Assembly (NCBI GenBank): GCA_033239525.1
Contig: BSYO01000025.1
Coordinates: 1,584,001 to 1,648,000, forward strand
Reading direction: 5' to 3'
Source: Nepenthes gracilis
Taxonomy: Eukaryota; Streptophyta; Magnoliopsida; Caryophyllales; Nepenthaceae
Length of the DNA: 64,000 nt
The notes beneath the pieces are model-generated. The model made no database searches. It worked only from the letters and a program-made list of their open reading frames with translations, and was not told where the DNA came from. Made by a program: the position numbers and the translations under genes. Below, piece by piece: positions 1-11,349 of the stretch (positions are counted from its first letter, which is position 1; each line of letters opens with the position of its first letter).

Positions 1-880
1 CAGCTATGAGGTGGCGTGGCCAGCCTAGCCATGTGAATTGGGGGTAGTGGAAGAGTAAATGGGGACACATGGCACTATCTACTTAGATAGGGTGGTAAAA
101 TGTTGACCGTTAGATAATTTTATTTATTTTATGTTTCAATTAGTTTAGATTTTTCTAGATATTTATAATAATATTTATATTTTTTATAGATAGAATATCA
201 TTTAAAATTATTTATCATTAATTATTTATGTTGTCTTTACATTGAGACAATGTAAATTGATATAACAAATCATAATTTAATTACATAATCATCCTTCCAT
301 TCTTATCATACACATAATTCTTAATATTTTATCATATTTTTACATTAGTTTTCATAATATTTGGTAGGTATGGACTGTTAGAGCATATTATTTTTTTTTA
401 TCATAATACATTACTTTTAAATACTTAAAATACTATTTAAATTATATATATATTAATTATATGATATAGTCAAACATCAAAGAATTATCTTTTTACCAAG
501 GGATTAAATGGACCGGGTGGCTGGTCATATGGCACAGCCCTATTCATGATAAACAGTGTCAAATTGTGTATAATATATCCCAATATTTTGAGTTGTGCCA
601 AATTACGTAGTAAATAGCCCAAGGGCCGTGCTTGTTCATGGCACAATCGAGTTGTATCATGTACAACCCATTTGGGGTTGGTTTTGTGGGAGGAAGTTTG
701 ATTAAGAATAATTATATATATATATATATAATATTAATTTTTTGATTTTTAGTACTATAACTTATGTCATGACAATTCGCGGTATAGTATAACTTATAGA
801 TATATCTAACCCAACATATTGCAGTAGGCCACGTGTTGCGTTAGGCCAAAATTTTAAAGTTTCAGGCCGTACTTAATGTG
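1..880. other. AT-rich intergenic DNA
   Basis: No coding region with recognisable similarity. The stretch is AT-rich, with an (AT)n microsatellite at about 712-731. It is the left flank of the Mutator-like element described below; the exact outer edge of that element was not resolved. Confidence 0.6.
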
Positions 881-929
881 TTATACTTGTAAATATACTA
901 TACCGGTATACCTATTTACGGATTCGTAT

Positions 930-1330
930 TCCTTTTCGGTAGGGAGGAAAAGATTGTCCATCGCAAACACAAGGGCTGTCCGATCAAGATTGAACGGCCC
1001 ACTCATGTTTAACCCGTAATATGACGTGGGCCATCTGATTTTAAATTTAATCGGACGGCCCACGTGCGTTAAATTCGTGTTATAATCTCAACTGTCTGAT
1101 TTTAAATTAAAATTGGACGACTTGGATTAGATAGCAAGATATAAAATCGTAATCATCCGATTTTAAATTTAATTTGACGATCCACGTATGTTTAACGCGT
1201 GATATAATCAAAACGATCTGATTTTAAATTTAAACGAATGACTGAAATTAAATATAATCATATAAAATTTTGGCCTGACCATTTTGTATAATGGGACGGC
1301 TGATATTAGTTATATTGTTGTCTCCGATTA
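930..1330 (+). repeat. Left terminal inverted repeat with 61-bp tandem units
   Basis: Contains at least four units starting with a TCTGATTTTAAATTTAA-like core at 1034, 1095, 1156 and 1217, exactly 61 bp apart. The block is matched in inverted orientation at 13385-13700. Tandemly repeated units within the termini are a known feature of some MULE inverted repeats. Confidence 0.7.
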
Positions 1331-1860
1331 GTTTAATATGACAGCTGAAAATATAAGTGAAGAAACTCCAGATTTAAACGAAAGAGAAGGACCGCCGTCT
1401 CCCTCTCGATGCTTCAACGTCTGCTCTCCTCTCCTCTCCACTTTCTCCTATCCTCTCCACTCTTTCTTCTCCTCTCCTCGCCAGAAATCTCAAGCGCATT
1501 CCCATCAAAACCCTAGAAATTTGAAGTACAATTCCCGTCGAAAATAGCTGCAGCTTATCAGCATATCGCAAGGAGCTTTCGTCCCGTTCTCGCCCTGCAT
1601 CGTATCTGTTCTAAGGTGAGACAATCCATCTTCGTGAATCTGTCCTTCCAACCATGCATCATGGTGACTTGATGAATTATTCATATTCTCAACTATCAAC
1701 TTCTTCGTCGTCTCGTTTTATTTGTCAGATTTAGGATTTTTCGTTATGTGCACGATATACTCGGATCTATTTATTGCACTGCGTAAAACTTTGATACTCT
1801 TATTCATATTGCTTTCATTTTTCTTGTTTGGAGCTAGACAGCCGAGGGAGGAGGGATAAA
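1331..1860 (+). other. Subterminal CT-rich leader, possible first exon of the element
   Basis: A CT-rich stretch from about 1380 to 1480 resembles a plant 5' leader, and a plausible splice donor (AAG/GTGAGA) lies at about 1614-1615. A diverged counterpart appears inverted near 13250-13370. No protein is recognised here; the short open frames look non-coding. It may be the promoter and leader of the transposase transcript. Confidence 0.3.
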
Positions 1861-1882
1861 ATTTTATAAAATTTTACGCTTA

Positions 1883-2880
1883 CGATCCATTTATTATGGA
1901 GGAGGTAAGCCGTTGATGAGGTGGGCTCAAGACACTAAACATGGAAGCTGAATATAATGCAAAGATGCTTTGCAATCTGACGATGAAGAAACAACAGAGG
2001 AAACTCAGAAAATAACTGTCTAATAGTTGGGTGTCAAAATCCAGGGTTGAATGCATTAAACTAGAATAATCTGCAGGTGCTTTGAAATCTGACGATGGAG
2101 AAAAAATAGAGCATGCTCAGAAAATAAGTGTTCAATAGTTAGTGTCAAAAGCAGAAGAGATTTATGTCAAAATCCGGGGTTGAATGCATTAAACTAGAAG
2201 TTGAGAATACTTAATATTCTCAAATTATATGAGGGCGAGACCAACTAAAGCAAAACTCATTCAATTTGTTGAACTTGCTTTGGTATGATAGCCTAGGCTT
2301 GACAGGGAAATCATCTTTCTGATTCCTAATGGCTGGTTTGGAAGATCAAGTGCCGGAATTTTTTCAATTTGTTTAATTAAATAAATGATGGATGACAAGA
2401 TGTTGTTCACTCTCAGTGCAGAGTTCATTAGGCTGTGAGGAGAAGTTGATGGCTAAATTGTTAACGTATGATGCTTGGCTATGTAATATGAAGGATTCAT
2501 TTTTGGGTCAGTGTCAAGTTTTATATTTGATTGCTCAGCAGTTTTCTATGGTGTTAGTAAATTAGTTGGGTTTTCCAGTTCTGTTGCAGATTTTGGGCGA
2601 CATTCACTTGTATTGCCCAGGCCACTTCTATTGCAGGTAGTTGCAGTTTAGTCTCTAGCCATTGAAAAACTCCAGCTATGTTTTGCATCATATTTTAAAT
2701 GAGGTTGTGTTGGTCATGTAGTGCAAGGTTTGTTATAACCAATTCATGTATAAGATATTTGGCAGAATAATCTTAAGTATGTATGACATCTACATACAGG
2801 TCTTAGGTGACATGATCTATTGCTATTGATGTGGTGGAAGGCCCATTTGAATTAGAACATGAAAATTATAAAATTTTGCT
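1883..2880 (+). repeat. 998-bp tandem duplication, copy 1
   Basis: This block and 2881-3877 are nearly identical direct repeats: the same landmark CGATCCATTTATTATGGAGG occurs at 1883 and 2881. Only a handful of substitutions and a one-base indel were seen, so the duplication is much younger than the decayed transposase downstream. No protein-coding similarity was found; the content looks like intron or leader sequence. Confidence 0.85.
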
Positions 2881-3877
2881 CGATCCATTTATTATGGAGG
2901 AGGTAAGCCGTTGATGAGGTGGGCTCAAGACACTAAACATGGAAGCTGAATATAATGCAAAGATGCTTTGCAATCTGACGATGAAGAAACAACAGAGGAA
3001 ACTCAGAAAATAACTGTCTAATAGTTGGGTGTCAAAATCCAGGGTTGAATGCATAAAACTAGAATAATCTGCAGGTGCTTTGAAATCTGACGATGGAGAA
3101 AAAATAGAGCATGCTCAGAACATAAGTGTTCAATAGTTAGTGTCAAAAGCAGAAGAGATTTATGTCAAAACCCGGGGTTGAATGCATTAAACTAGAAGTT
3201 GAGAATATTTAATATTCTCAAATTATATGAGGGCGAGACCAACTAAAGCAAAACTCATTCAATTTGTTGAACATGCTTTGGTATGATAGCCTAGGCTTGA
3301 CAGGGAAATCATCTTTCTGATTCCTAATGGCTGGTTTGGAAGATCAAGTGCCGGAATTTTTTCAATTTGTTTAATTAAATAAATGATGGATGACAAGATG
3401 TTTGTTCACTCTCAGTGCAGAGTTCATTAGGCTGTGAGGAGAAGTTGATGGCTAAATTGTTAACGTATGATGCTTGGCTATGTAATATGAAGGATTCATT
3501 TTTGGGTCACTGTCAAGTTTTATATTTGATTGCTCAGCAGTTTTCTATGGTGTTAGTAAATTAGTTGGGTTTTCCAGTTCTGTTGCAGATTTTGGGCGAC
3601 ATTCACTTGTATTGCCCAGGCCACTTCTATTGCAGGTAGTTGCAGTTTAGTCTCTAGCCATTGAAAAACTCCAGCTATGTTTTGCATCATATTTTAAATG
3701 AGGTTGTGTTGGTCATGTAGTGCAAGGTTTGTTATAACCAATTCATGTATAAGATATTTGGCAGAATAATCTTAAGTATGTATGACATCTACATACAGGT
3801 CTTAGGTGACATGATCTATTGCTATTGATGTGGTGGAAGGCCCATTTGAATTAGAACATGAAAATTATAAAATTTTA
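2881..3877 (+). repeat. 998-bp tandem duplication, copy 2
   Basis: Second direct copy, abutting copy 1. It ends at an AAAATTATAAAATTTT junction shared with the end of copy 1, which suggests unequal exchange or slippage between short AT-rich direct repeats. Confidence 0.85.
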
Positions 3878-4157
3878 ATTATATTAAAAAGTTTTAGAAA
3901 AAGGATTGCTAAATCGTGGTTATGGATTTGAGTTCCAAACACGGTTAGTCGGCAATTATACTTTCGTGGTACTGGTGTCTAATGATTTCCTGCTTCTATG
4001 CGTTACATTTCAATTCACTCTTCGTGAAATTTTTTCTATTTCATTTGCTTTTCTAATTGTTCACATAAGATGTTTTGTGTTTTTTCATCTTACGGCTATT
4101 GTATTATTATATTAATGTATCTGTTGATGTTGAATGCTTCAAAACTGAATTTTACAG

Positions 4158-6490
4158 ATCATGGATGGTTACATACCATTAGTTGGCATAAAGTTTGATA
4201 GTATGGGTGATGCATGAGATTTTTGGAAGAATTATAGAAAATAATGGGTTTCGGTGTATGGAAAAACTTTGTAAGAAAGTCAAAGATTGATGATATTGAA
4301 ATTTGTAGGGAGTTTACTTGCGCAAAGAAAGGCAAGAAAAGAGTAAATAAAAATAGTGAAAAAAATACACTGGAAAGGTGGGAAACCCGATGTGAATGTG
4401 AGGCGATGCTGGAAGTGGTGCTTATTAGAGAGAAAATGAAAGTTGTTAAAACGTTCGTGTCGAAACATAATCATGAACTTGAACCACCTGAAACAAAATA
4501 TTTTTTGAAATCACAAAGGGAAGTATCGGCCGCACATGGTTAACTTATTGAGACGGCTCATGATGCTGAATTGAGGCCAAGTGAGACATTTGAGCTCACG
4601 GTGATAGAGGCGGGTGGTAGTGGGTTGGTTAGCTACACCACAGAAGACCAAAAGTCATACCTTTGTTCCAGGTGACTGCAGCAGATGCAACATGATGAGG
4701 CAGGAACTATTCTAATGTATTTTCAAAAATAAAAAAATAAAAATTTTGGATTTTTTTTATGAGTTGCAGCTTAGTTCAGATGACTATGTGACTAATATAT
4801 TCTGGGTTGATGCGGAGATGATATTAGACTACCAATGTTTTGGAGATGTTGTCATATTTGATACCACTTATGGGACAAATAAGGGTTTGAGGCCCTATGG
4901 TACCTTGAGTGGGTTTAACCTCAATAGGCAGATGGTGGTGTTTGGTACTTCGTTGTTATATGATGAGACAGCCAATTCTTTTGTATGATTATTTGAGACT
5001 TTCCTATGTTGTCATGGTGTGAAGGCTCCGATCACCATCTTCACCGATCAAGATGCTGCTATGGCTAAAACTCTTAGGCTGGTGATGAGTAGTACCTATC
5101 ATGGGTTGTGTATATGGCATATAATGCAAGATGCAACTAAGCACCTGGTTGCCCGGTTGGACTTATTAGGTATATTCAAATATTGTATGTTTTCTATAAC
5201 TGATGAGTCCGAGTTTGAGAATGTATGGGCTTACTTGATGTCCAATGAAGGAGAGTCTCATGCCCGCATGTGGTTGGATGAGATATACGTGTTACGTCAT
5301 CAATGGGCATATTGTTACATGAGAAAAATCTTTTCACCGAGTATTAGAAGTAGGCAACTCTCGAAAGTCTGAATAGTGATTTAAAAACACATTTGAAATA
5401 AAATATTAATTTGAGAGATTTTTTCCATCATTTTGAAAGAGTTGTGAAGAAGAAGCGTAAAAAGGAATTATTTTCAAATTGTGAATCCAGGCAAAAGTTG
5501 CCAAATTTGATCATGACGAATTCTCCATTGATGAGATAGTTGGCAAAGGTATATATGCCAACTATATTTAAGATGATGCAGCATGAGTTGGTTGAGGCAT
5601 CATGTTGGCGTCTTGTATCACGACAGGACCCCGAATATGTCCTCACATCCCATGATAATCTCGAGGCATTCAGTGAAGGTTATTTTTGAGCCTGAGGCTG
5701 AGGTAATTGAATGTAAATGTGGGTTGATGCAGACAAATGGAATCGTTTGTATGCATATTTTTAAGGTTTTTATTATTCACGATCTGACTGTTATACCCGA
5801 CAAGTATATACTTCGTAGGTGGACAAGAAAGACATGATCTTATACACCTATCTTGTGTTCCAAGCGTACAATATTAGACGATGACGCATAGATGTGGTTA
5901 GGAAGGATGACGTTCAAGGCTACGAGGAACTTTGTTGGTTGCAAGTTACCCTGAGGCAAGGGAAAAAATACACGACAATATTACCCAGATGGATGAGATA
6001 GTGCAGAATCTTCTAGATTTACATGTCGGTGATGAGACAATAAATGCAGATATTCCACAAGAAATTGGTGATGGTAGTATAAAAGGGGTAAAAAATCGTG
6101 ATTGGCGAAGACTGACCAAATGACCTAAAAGTTGTTTAGAAAGACGGAAAGGTAAGAAAAAAGAACAGATTGGTGTATTTTAGTTAGAAAATTTGTCAAA
6201 CAATATTTATTAGATTTATGTAGTTTATGTATTTTTTTCTTAGGTAACGGTTGGTCCTCCTAATTTGTTATCGGATAGCCAACATCAGCTGGTTGTACAA
6301 CTATTCGATTGTCATTATCAATCACCTCATCCGATGTCAGATCATCAATATGTATTATATTATTAGATTTAATTTACTTGATCGTGTTGTAGGAATAATA
6401 TATGAGTGTATCCCAAAATCGATATATAGAACAATAGAAGCTTCAGATGGAGATGAAGAGGTTGTAGAAACCGAAGATTTAGATTAAGCA
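4158..6490 (+). pseudogene. FAR1/FHY3-type MULE transposase relic
   Basis: Translated pieces in several frames follow the order of FAR1-family transposases. About 4244-4540 is the FAR1 DNA-binding region with conserved C-x-C and H-N-H residues (ETRCECEAM, KHNHEL). 4780-5350 is the MULE transposase domain, with DTTYGTN and IFTDQDAAM carrying the first two catalytic aspartates. 5680-5830 is a SWIM zinc finger (CKCGLMQTNGIVCMHIF). In-frame stops near 4542, 4986 and 5370 and frame changes show it is not functional. A splice acceptor precedes the first ATG at 4161. It is taken as the transposase of the surrounding inverted-repeat element. Domesticated FAR1-family host genes are related, but the breaks and context favour a transposon copy. 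Confidence 0.8.
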
Positions 6491-6604
6491 GCTGTGTTTT
6501 TTGTGTTAGTACCGGTATCATATTTTCATTGCGAAGATATTATGCTGAGTAGAGTGATTTTTCAATTGTGAAGGTGTCTAATCCTGCAATTGTGCCACAC
6601 AATG

Positions 6605-6777
6605 TGTAGGTTTAAGAAAGTGTAGTTGCTTATATGTACAATCCAAGAAGATTGTGAAGTTGTTTCAGCTGAAGTTATATTTCATGATAATCCTAGAAGA
6701 TCGTCTGGATGTGGATTTGTTTCCTTTGCTACAAAGAAAGAGGCTGAGGCAGCCCTTTCCAGTTATGAAGGGAAGGT
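6605..6777 (+). pseudogene. Captured RRM exon, chloroplast ribonucleoprotein-like
   Basis: One exon-like segment encodes VVSAEVIFHDNPRRSSG followed by an RNP1-type GFVSFATKKEAEAAL and ends at a GT donor after GKG-like sequence at 6777. This matches the second half of an RRM as found in plastid RNA-binding proteins of the CP29/CP31/CP33 group. No transit peptide, no first half of the RRM and no second RRM are present. It is an isolated gene fragment inside the Mutator-like element. Family assignment is from remembered motifs, not a search. Confidence 0.6.
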
Positions 6778-6959
6778 AATGTTGGGCACTTTAGTTTTTC
6801 ATCTTTACTTTAATAAAATACTTGTGTACTTGATTTGATCAATAGATACTAAAATTTATCACAGGATCACCTATTATATAAATCAAGCAGAGAAGGGAAC
6901 TCAGCTGCTTCAACAATCCGATTTAATTACTACTAGTATTGAAGAGGTTTCCTCATATT

Positions 6960-7459
6960 CAAAGCCCTATTATACTGATTGGGCCTTATGGTCTCTCAAT
7001 CATTGGTCATGTTCATGGGACGAAGGCTATTGCTGAATTTGGAGTGGTGTTCTTGCTATTAAATATTGGCCTTGAGGTGGAGCCTAAATTTCAGATTTGG
7101 TATTTATTGAGGCACTATATTTCTGTTTCATGTAGCCTAACTTGATGCAGTAAGTAAAAAAGTGCACCTTTAGTTTGTCTTTTGTCAGCTCTCTGTTGAA
7201 AGACTTAGCTCTATGAAGAAGTACGTTTTTGGATTAGGCTCTGCTCAGGTAAAGGGAAAAGTTAATTTCTCTTGTTCTCATCTATATAGCAGCTATGTGA
7301 CCTTTTCTTCATCGGTTCGTAAATCTGGATTTCATGCAGGTCTTTGCAACAGCAGCAATGGTTGGCTTGGTTACTCATTCTCTTTCTGGACAGCCAGATC
7401 CTGCTGCTATAGTTATTGGGAATGGTCTGGCTTTGTCGTGGACAGCTGTTGTCCTGCTG
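6960..7459 (+). pseudogene. Captured K+ efflux antiporter (KEA) fragment, three exons
   Basis: Three consecutive exon-like pieces match the N-terminal membrane part of plant KEA antiporters. The piece at about 6965-7076 encodes ILIGPYGLSIIGHVHGTKA. The piece at 7189-7248 encodes LSVERLSSMKKYVFGLGSAQ-like sequence, bounded by CAG and GT. The piece at 7340-7459 encodes AAIVIGNGLALSWTAVVLL, bounded by GCAG and GT. Introns were retained, so capture was at the DNA level. The fragment lacks the plastid N-terminal domain, most of the transporter and the KTN domain, and cannot make a working antiporter. KEA1-3 act in chloroplast envelope and thylakoid membranes. Confidence 0.75.
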
Positions 7460-7759
7460 GTATGACTTGTATTTGGTCAAGTTGATCAACATGGGTTGGA
7501 GAGATATTGATACAGCGGGAGTAACAAAATCTGTGGTGAGTGAGGGGAGTGCTCATACTGGTTGATTTGAACTTTGAACTGATCTGCTTTCGTTTGCATG
7601 GATGTGGGCATACCTGTGTTCTTCTTCGCTGATCTACCAGCTTGTAGAATAATGAGAGATACCAAAGGTCATGTATTTGATTAAGTTTATGTATTGTGAG
7701 TATTCATTTGTTTCGTAGCCTGTTTTCCTTCTTTTCCCTTCCGTGCTTGGCTTCAGCCG

Positions 7760-7807
7760 TTTTGCTTCATTGGCCGGTCAACTTGTTGACCGGCCAATGA
7801 AGCAAAA
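7760..7807. repeat. 48-nt near-perfect palindrome
   Basis: Arms of 23 nt read TTTTGCTTCATTGGCCGG... and its exact complement, separated by only two bases at 7783-7784. The core GGTCAAC-TT-GTTGACC is two W-box-type TTGACC sites back to back. A diverged version occurs at about 11309-11343. It can form a stable hairpin. Confidence 0.8.
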
Positions 7808-7814
7808 AACTCTC

Positions 7815-8470
7815 TTTAGGAAGCAAATGGCGAGTCAATGAGTTGACTGGCCAATGAAGAAAAATAAGCTCTAATTGGTAAACCAATTAAACCAGAAACT
7901 CTATCTTGTGCAGGGAGATTGCTAGAATGCTGGCTGACTAGCTCAAGCAACCTGTTGTTATAGTGGACACATCTAATGAGATCGGAGGTGACGGAGATGT
8001 TCCCCATTCAGGAATTGGTCGTGCAAGAAGGATGCAAGTTCCAAATGTTAACATGCAGCACAATGTGAGAAAATTGCTTCTTTTCTTACCCATGTCTCTT
8101 AATTTAAGATTGTACATGTCTTGATCTTTTGTTTCTTTCTTAGACTTGTGTAGGTGATGATTGAAGCAGTTGAAAATCATATGCCTGAAACCATTATTAT
8201 CAATGAAATTGGAACGGGAGTTGAGGCATTAGCTGCCAACACGATTGCTCAAAGGGGAGTTCAGCTGGTTGGAACTACACATGGTGTGACCATAGACAAT
8301 ATAATAAAAAATTCATCACTGTAGCTTCCTTGCTAGATATATCAGGTTAATCACATGCCTTTATTCAATTAATTCAAGTGCATGGTAAGCATCCTTGTTA
8401 GATATATCACATGCCCTTTTTCTTGTTATTTTTTGTTAGATATATCTTTGTTATTTTGAGGAGAAGGTAG
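7815..8470 (+). repeat. Region repeated in inverted orientation at 10.88-11.35 kb
   Basis: The stretches 7815-7905 and 8340-8465 have close reverse-complement counterparts at about 11255-11345 and 10885-11006. The NTPase exons between them are replaced in the other copy by a different exon of the same gene. Together they are two differently deleted copies of one captured locus, placed head to head. Confidence 0.7.
7914..8324 (+). pseudogene. Captured ycf45/SPD1-like P-loop NTPase fragment
   Basis: Two exon-like pieces, 7914-8064 and 8154-8324, encode [46 protein letters not shown], then [11 protein letters not shown] and [10 protein letters not shown]. This is the ATPase core of the plant plastid proteins related to algal ycf45 and stage III sporulation protein AA (SPD1-type). 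There is a stop inside the first piece (LAD-stop) and the second ends in a stop after KNSSL. Both intron borders are intact GT/AG. The following exon of the same gene family appears inverted at 11185-11006. Identification rests on remembered family motifs. Confidence 0.7.
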
Positions 8471-10880
8471 ATTTTGTGAGTATGTTGATACTATTAACAA
8501 GATTGAAGGTAGTGGAAGCCCTGGATTGTGGTTGGCTACTATGGTTGTCAAACAGGCCGTGAAGATAGGCTTGGTGATCTCTCAGGTAACTCTTCCTTCT
8601 ACTGGTTTGGTTATTAATAATAAATCTGGTGGCCAGATTCATGATTTTGAGTCTCGTGGTGTTTAATTTGCTGCGGAAAGGGTAGAGAAGTTTTTTTTCT
8701 TCTGCGTTCTAGTGCAAATTTGTGCTTTGTATTCATATGTTGTGTTGCCTTTCTGAATGATCCTTTTGTTGTTTCAGATTATTCGCAGTTGCTAACCACA
8801 AGTAATGCAAATGGTATATGAACGGGGGCTTCCACCGTTCAAGAAAGCTTGTGGAAGGCCAAACTGGCCATTCCGTCTCTGGAGCTGCTACCCCAATCAC
8901 CAAGCTCACAGCCGTATCACCATCTTCATCAACCATGGTTGTGCCTTGGGGCAGCATGTTCCTTGTAGCTGTTAATTGAGCCAGCAATTGTGCTGGCTGC
9001 TGTGGTTGGGATGCTGGCCGTTGTTAACTAACCTTGAGGAGATCCTGATGATTGAGCACATTCAACTGGCCGTTGTTAATTGAGCTGGCACAAAGGGATC
9101 CTGATGATTGTCAACTGAAGGTGGCTTAATTCATTTGCAGGACTCGACTGAGTGTGATGGTATTACCCCCTAACATGAGGAGATCATCGTTGTTAATTAA
9201 TGGTATATAAAATAAAAATTCAGGAAATTCAACACTTTCTCATATTGGATGTTGTATTTTGGAATATTTTTGGACAGTTCATAAAAAGAAATGATGTATT
9301 CTAATTAATGAAATTAGCTTACTTGATTAAGTTGTATGGATATTTATTGTTTTTGCAGGTTATAAGATCGATCAGTTATTTTTTTAACAATTGAAATTAA
9401 TTGCCTTAGTCGATATCATGTGATAAAATTTTTAAACTATTTATTTTAATTGTTTGTTCTCATTGTGTCTTTATTACTTAATTTAGAGCCTTAAAACTTA
9501 TATATTTATATAAGTATTTATATTATGTTAACAAAAGCCACTGCCAACCCCAGCTTTCAAATCTTTATTCTAGTGGAATGGCAGCAGAGAAAGCAAGATG
9601 ACTAATTTGTAGCTAATAGCTTTAATACCAACGAATAGTTAAATTCTCAAACGTGTTTCTAATAAAATATTTGTATATTTTATTATTTGTTAAAATATGT
9701 ATACTGCTTATTAAATTACACAATAATGGTATTAATAATTTGATACAATGACTAAGTAACCTAATATTTTTATAAATATAAGCATATAAGTTTTAAGGCA
9801 CTGGACTAAGCTTGGAAGGTATGAGGAGAGCAAATTACTAAAATGAACAAATTGTATCTATGTAATAAAAATAAATTAAATTGTCTTAAAATAAATTAGC
9901 AAATACCCACATAATGAAGAAAAATTATATGACTTAATATCAATCATATATGGTTAAATTTCACTATCATTTCACTTAATATCAATTTATACACATGAGA
10001 TAAAATAATTAAAGGAGTATCATTACAATCAATAAAATATATAAATAATAAATATAAATTTCAATGTTATTACAACAAAGCTATATTCCTTTGCTCCATC
10101 TTGGTGATCATCTCTGTGATATACTTTGAACAAGTTGGTAAACTTCCTTCGTCTCTAAATATGATGATATGATCGTTTAGACACCTGCCTATATGAAATA
10201 CAGATCAGATAAAAGTAGCATAATATGTTGAATTCATGAACAACAAAAAAAGCTGAACAGCATTTTCAAATATAAACTCATATTGATTCAAAATACTATA
10301 TAAATAAAAATTGGGCAAAGATCAACTGTGACGTACCGTATTTTCTGCTAAAAATCCGACAAAATTTCTTCTTTAATACGGACGTCGGCCAAAATACAAA
10401 GCCTGTAAAATAATCCTAAACATTTTATATACAACCTCAACACAGCCAAACTTTTATCCAAATCAACTTCAACACATTCAGCAATAACAATAAACCCACA
10501 GGAATCCAAAAATCACATTCAACATGTGATACTAACGTCATAACTCCGATATGACGTCGACTCAGACAAGATGTCATTGGGTATATTATTAAACCATATA
10601 AACCTGCGGAAGCAATTTAAACTCATCAAAAATATCAGAAGCTAATTCATAAAAAAAAAACATCATTACCGATATACATGACAATCAAAATAATACAAAT
10701 GACTCCAAAAGATATAAATTCATCAACACCGGGGCCAATCAAAAGAACACCAGCCCAGGCTAGTGTTGGGTCCGACTCAGAGGTGGGCCAAGAGCAGCGA
10801 GGCCCAGTCAAAACAACGCCAGCCAGGCGAACATGAACACACATTTCAATTTTTGCGGTATTTGTGCATCCAACCGATCC
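8325..10880. other. Intron-like and AT-rich DNA inside the element
   Basis: An exon-like piece at about 8466-8585, flanked by AG and GT, encodes CEYVDTINKIEGSGSPGLW and more, which I do not recognise. 8790-9180 is moderately GC-rich with internal short repeats around CTGGCCGTTGTTAA. 9200-10320 is very AT-rich with no coding signal. 10320-10860 has a different base composition and may be an old transposon fragment. No complete gene is visible. Confidence 0.4.
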
Positions 10881-11005
10881 TTTCTCCTCGAAATAACAAA
10901 GATATATCTAACAGAAAATAACAAAAAAAAAGGCATGTGATATATCTAACAAGGATGCTCACCATGCACTTGAATTAATTGAATAAAGGCATGTGATTAA
11001 CCTGA

Positions 11006-11185
11006 AATTCTATACTGCTCAGCATGATTGAGAATTCCTCCTGCAATTCGCCTTCCAAGTTAAGTTAATCATGCGTTGGAAGCCCCTTCCTCTCAAGAAC
11101 CGTCTTCTGCACTTTCCTTCTCCTTGCTTCCTCGTCACTGACTCTTACACTCTTCAGAAGCAGAAAATAACACGACATCAGTTGT
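11006..11185 (-). pseudogene. Second captured ycf45/SPD1-like exon, inverted
   Basis: Read on the minus strand, an exon-like segment encodes VSDEEARRRKVQKTVLERKG followed by LPTHD and a stop, matching the segment that follows the ATPase core in ycf45/SPD1-like proteins. It ends in CAG/GTTAATC exactly as the sense copy does at 8345, so both copies carry the same downstream intron. The two inverted copies are complementary halves of one gene. Confidence 0.6.
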
Positions 11186-11349
11186 AATCCATGTTAATAT
11201 TTTCTACTGGCACATGTAGACTTGAGCCAACAGGATTTATGCCATACATTTATGCCACCGACAAGAGTTTCTGGCTTAATTGTTTTACCAATTAGAGCTT
11301 ATTTTCCTTCATTGGCCGGTCAACTCGTTGACCGGCCCATGAAACAAAA

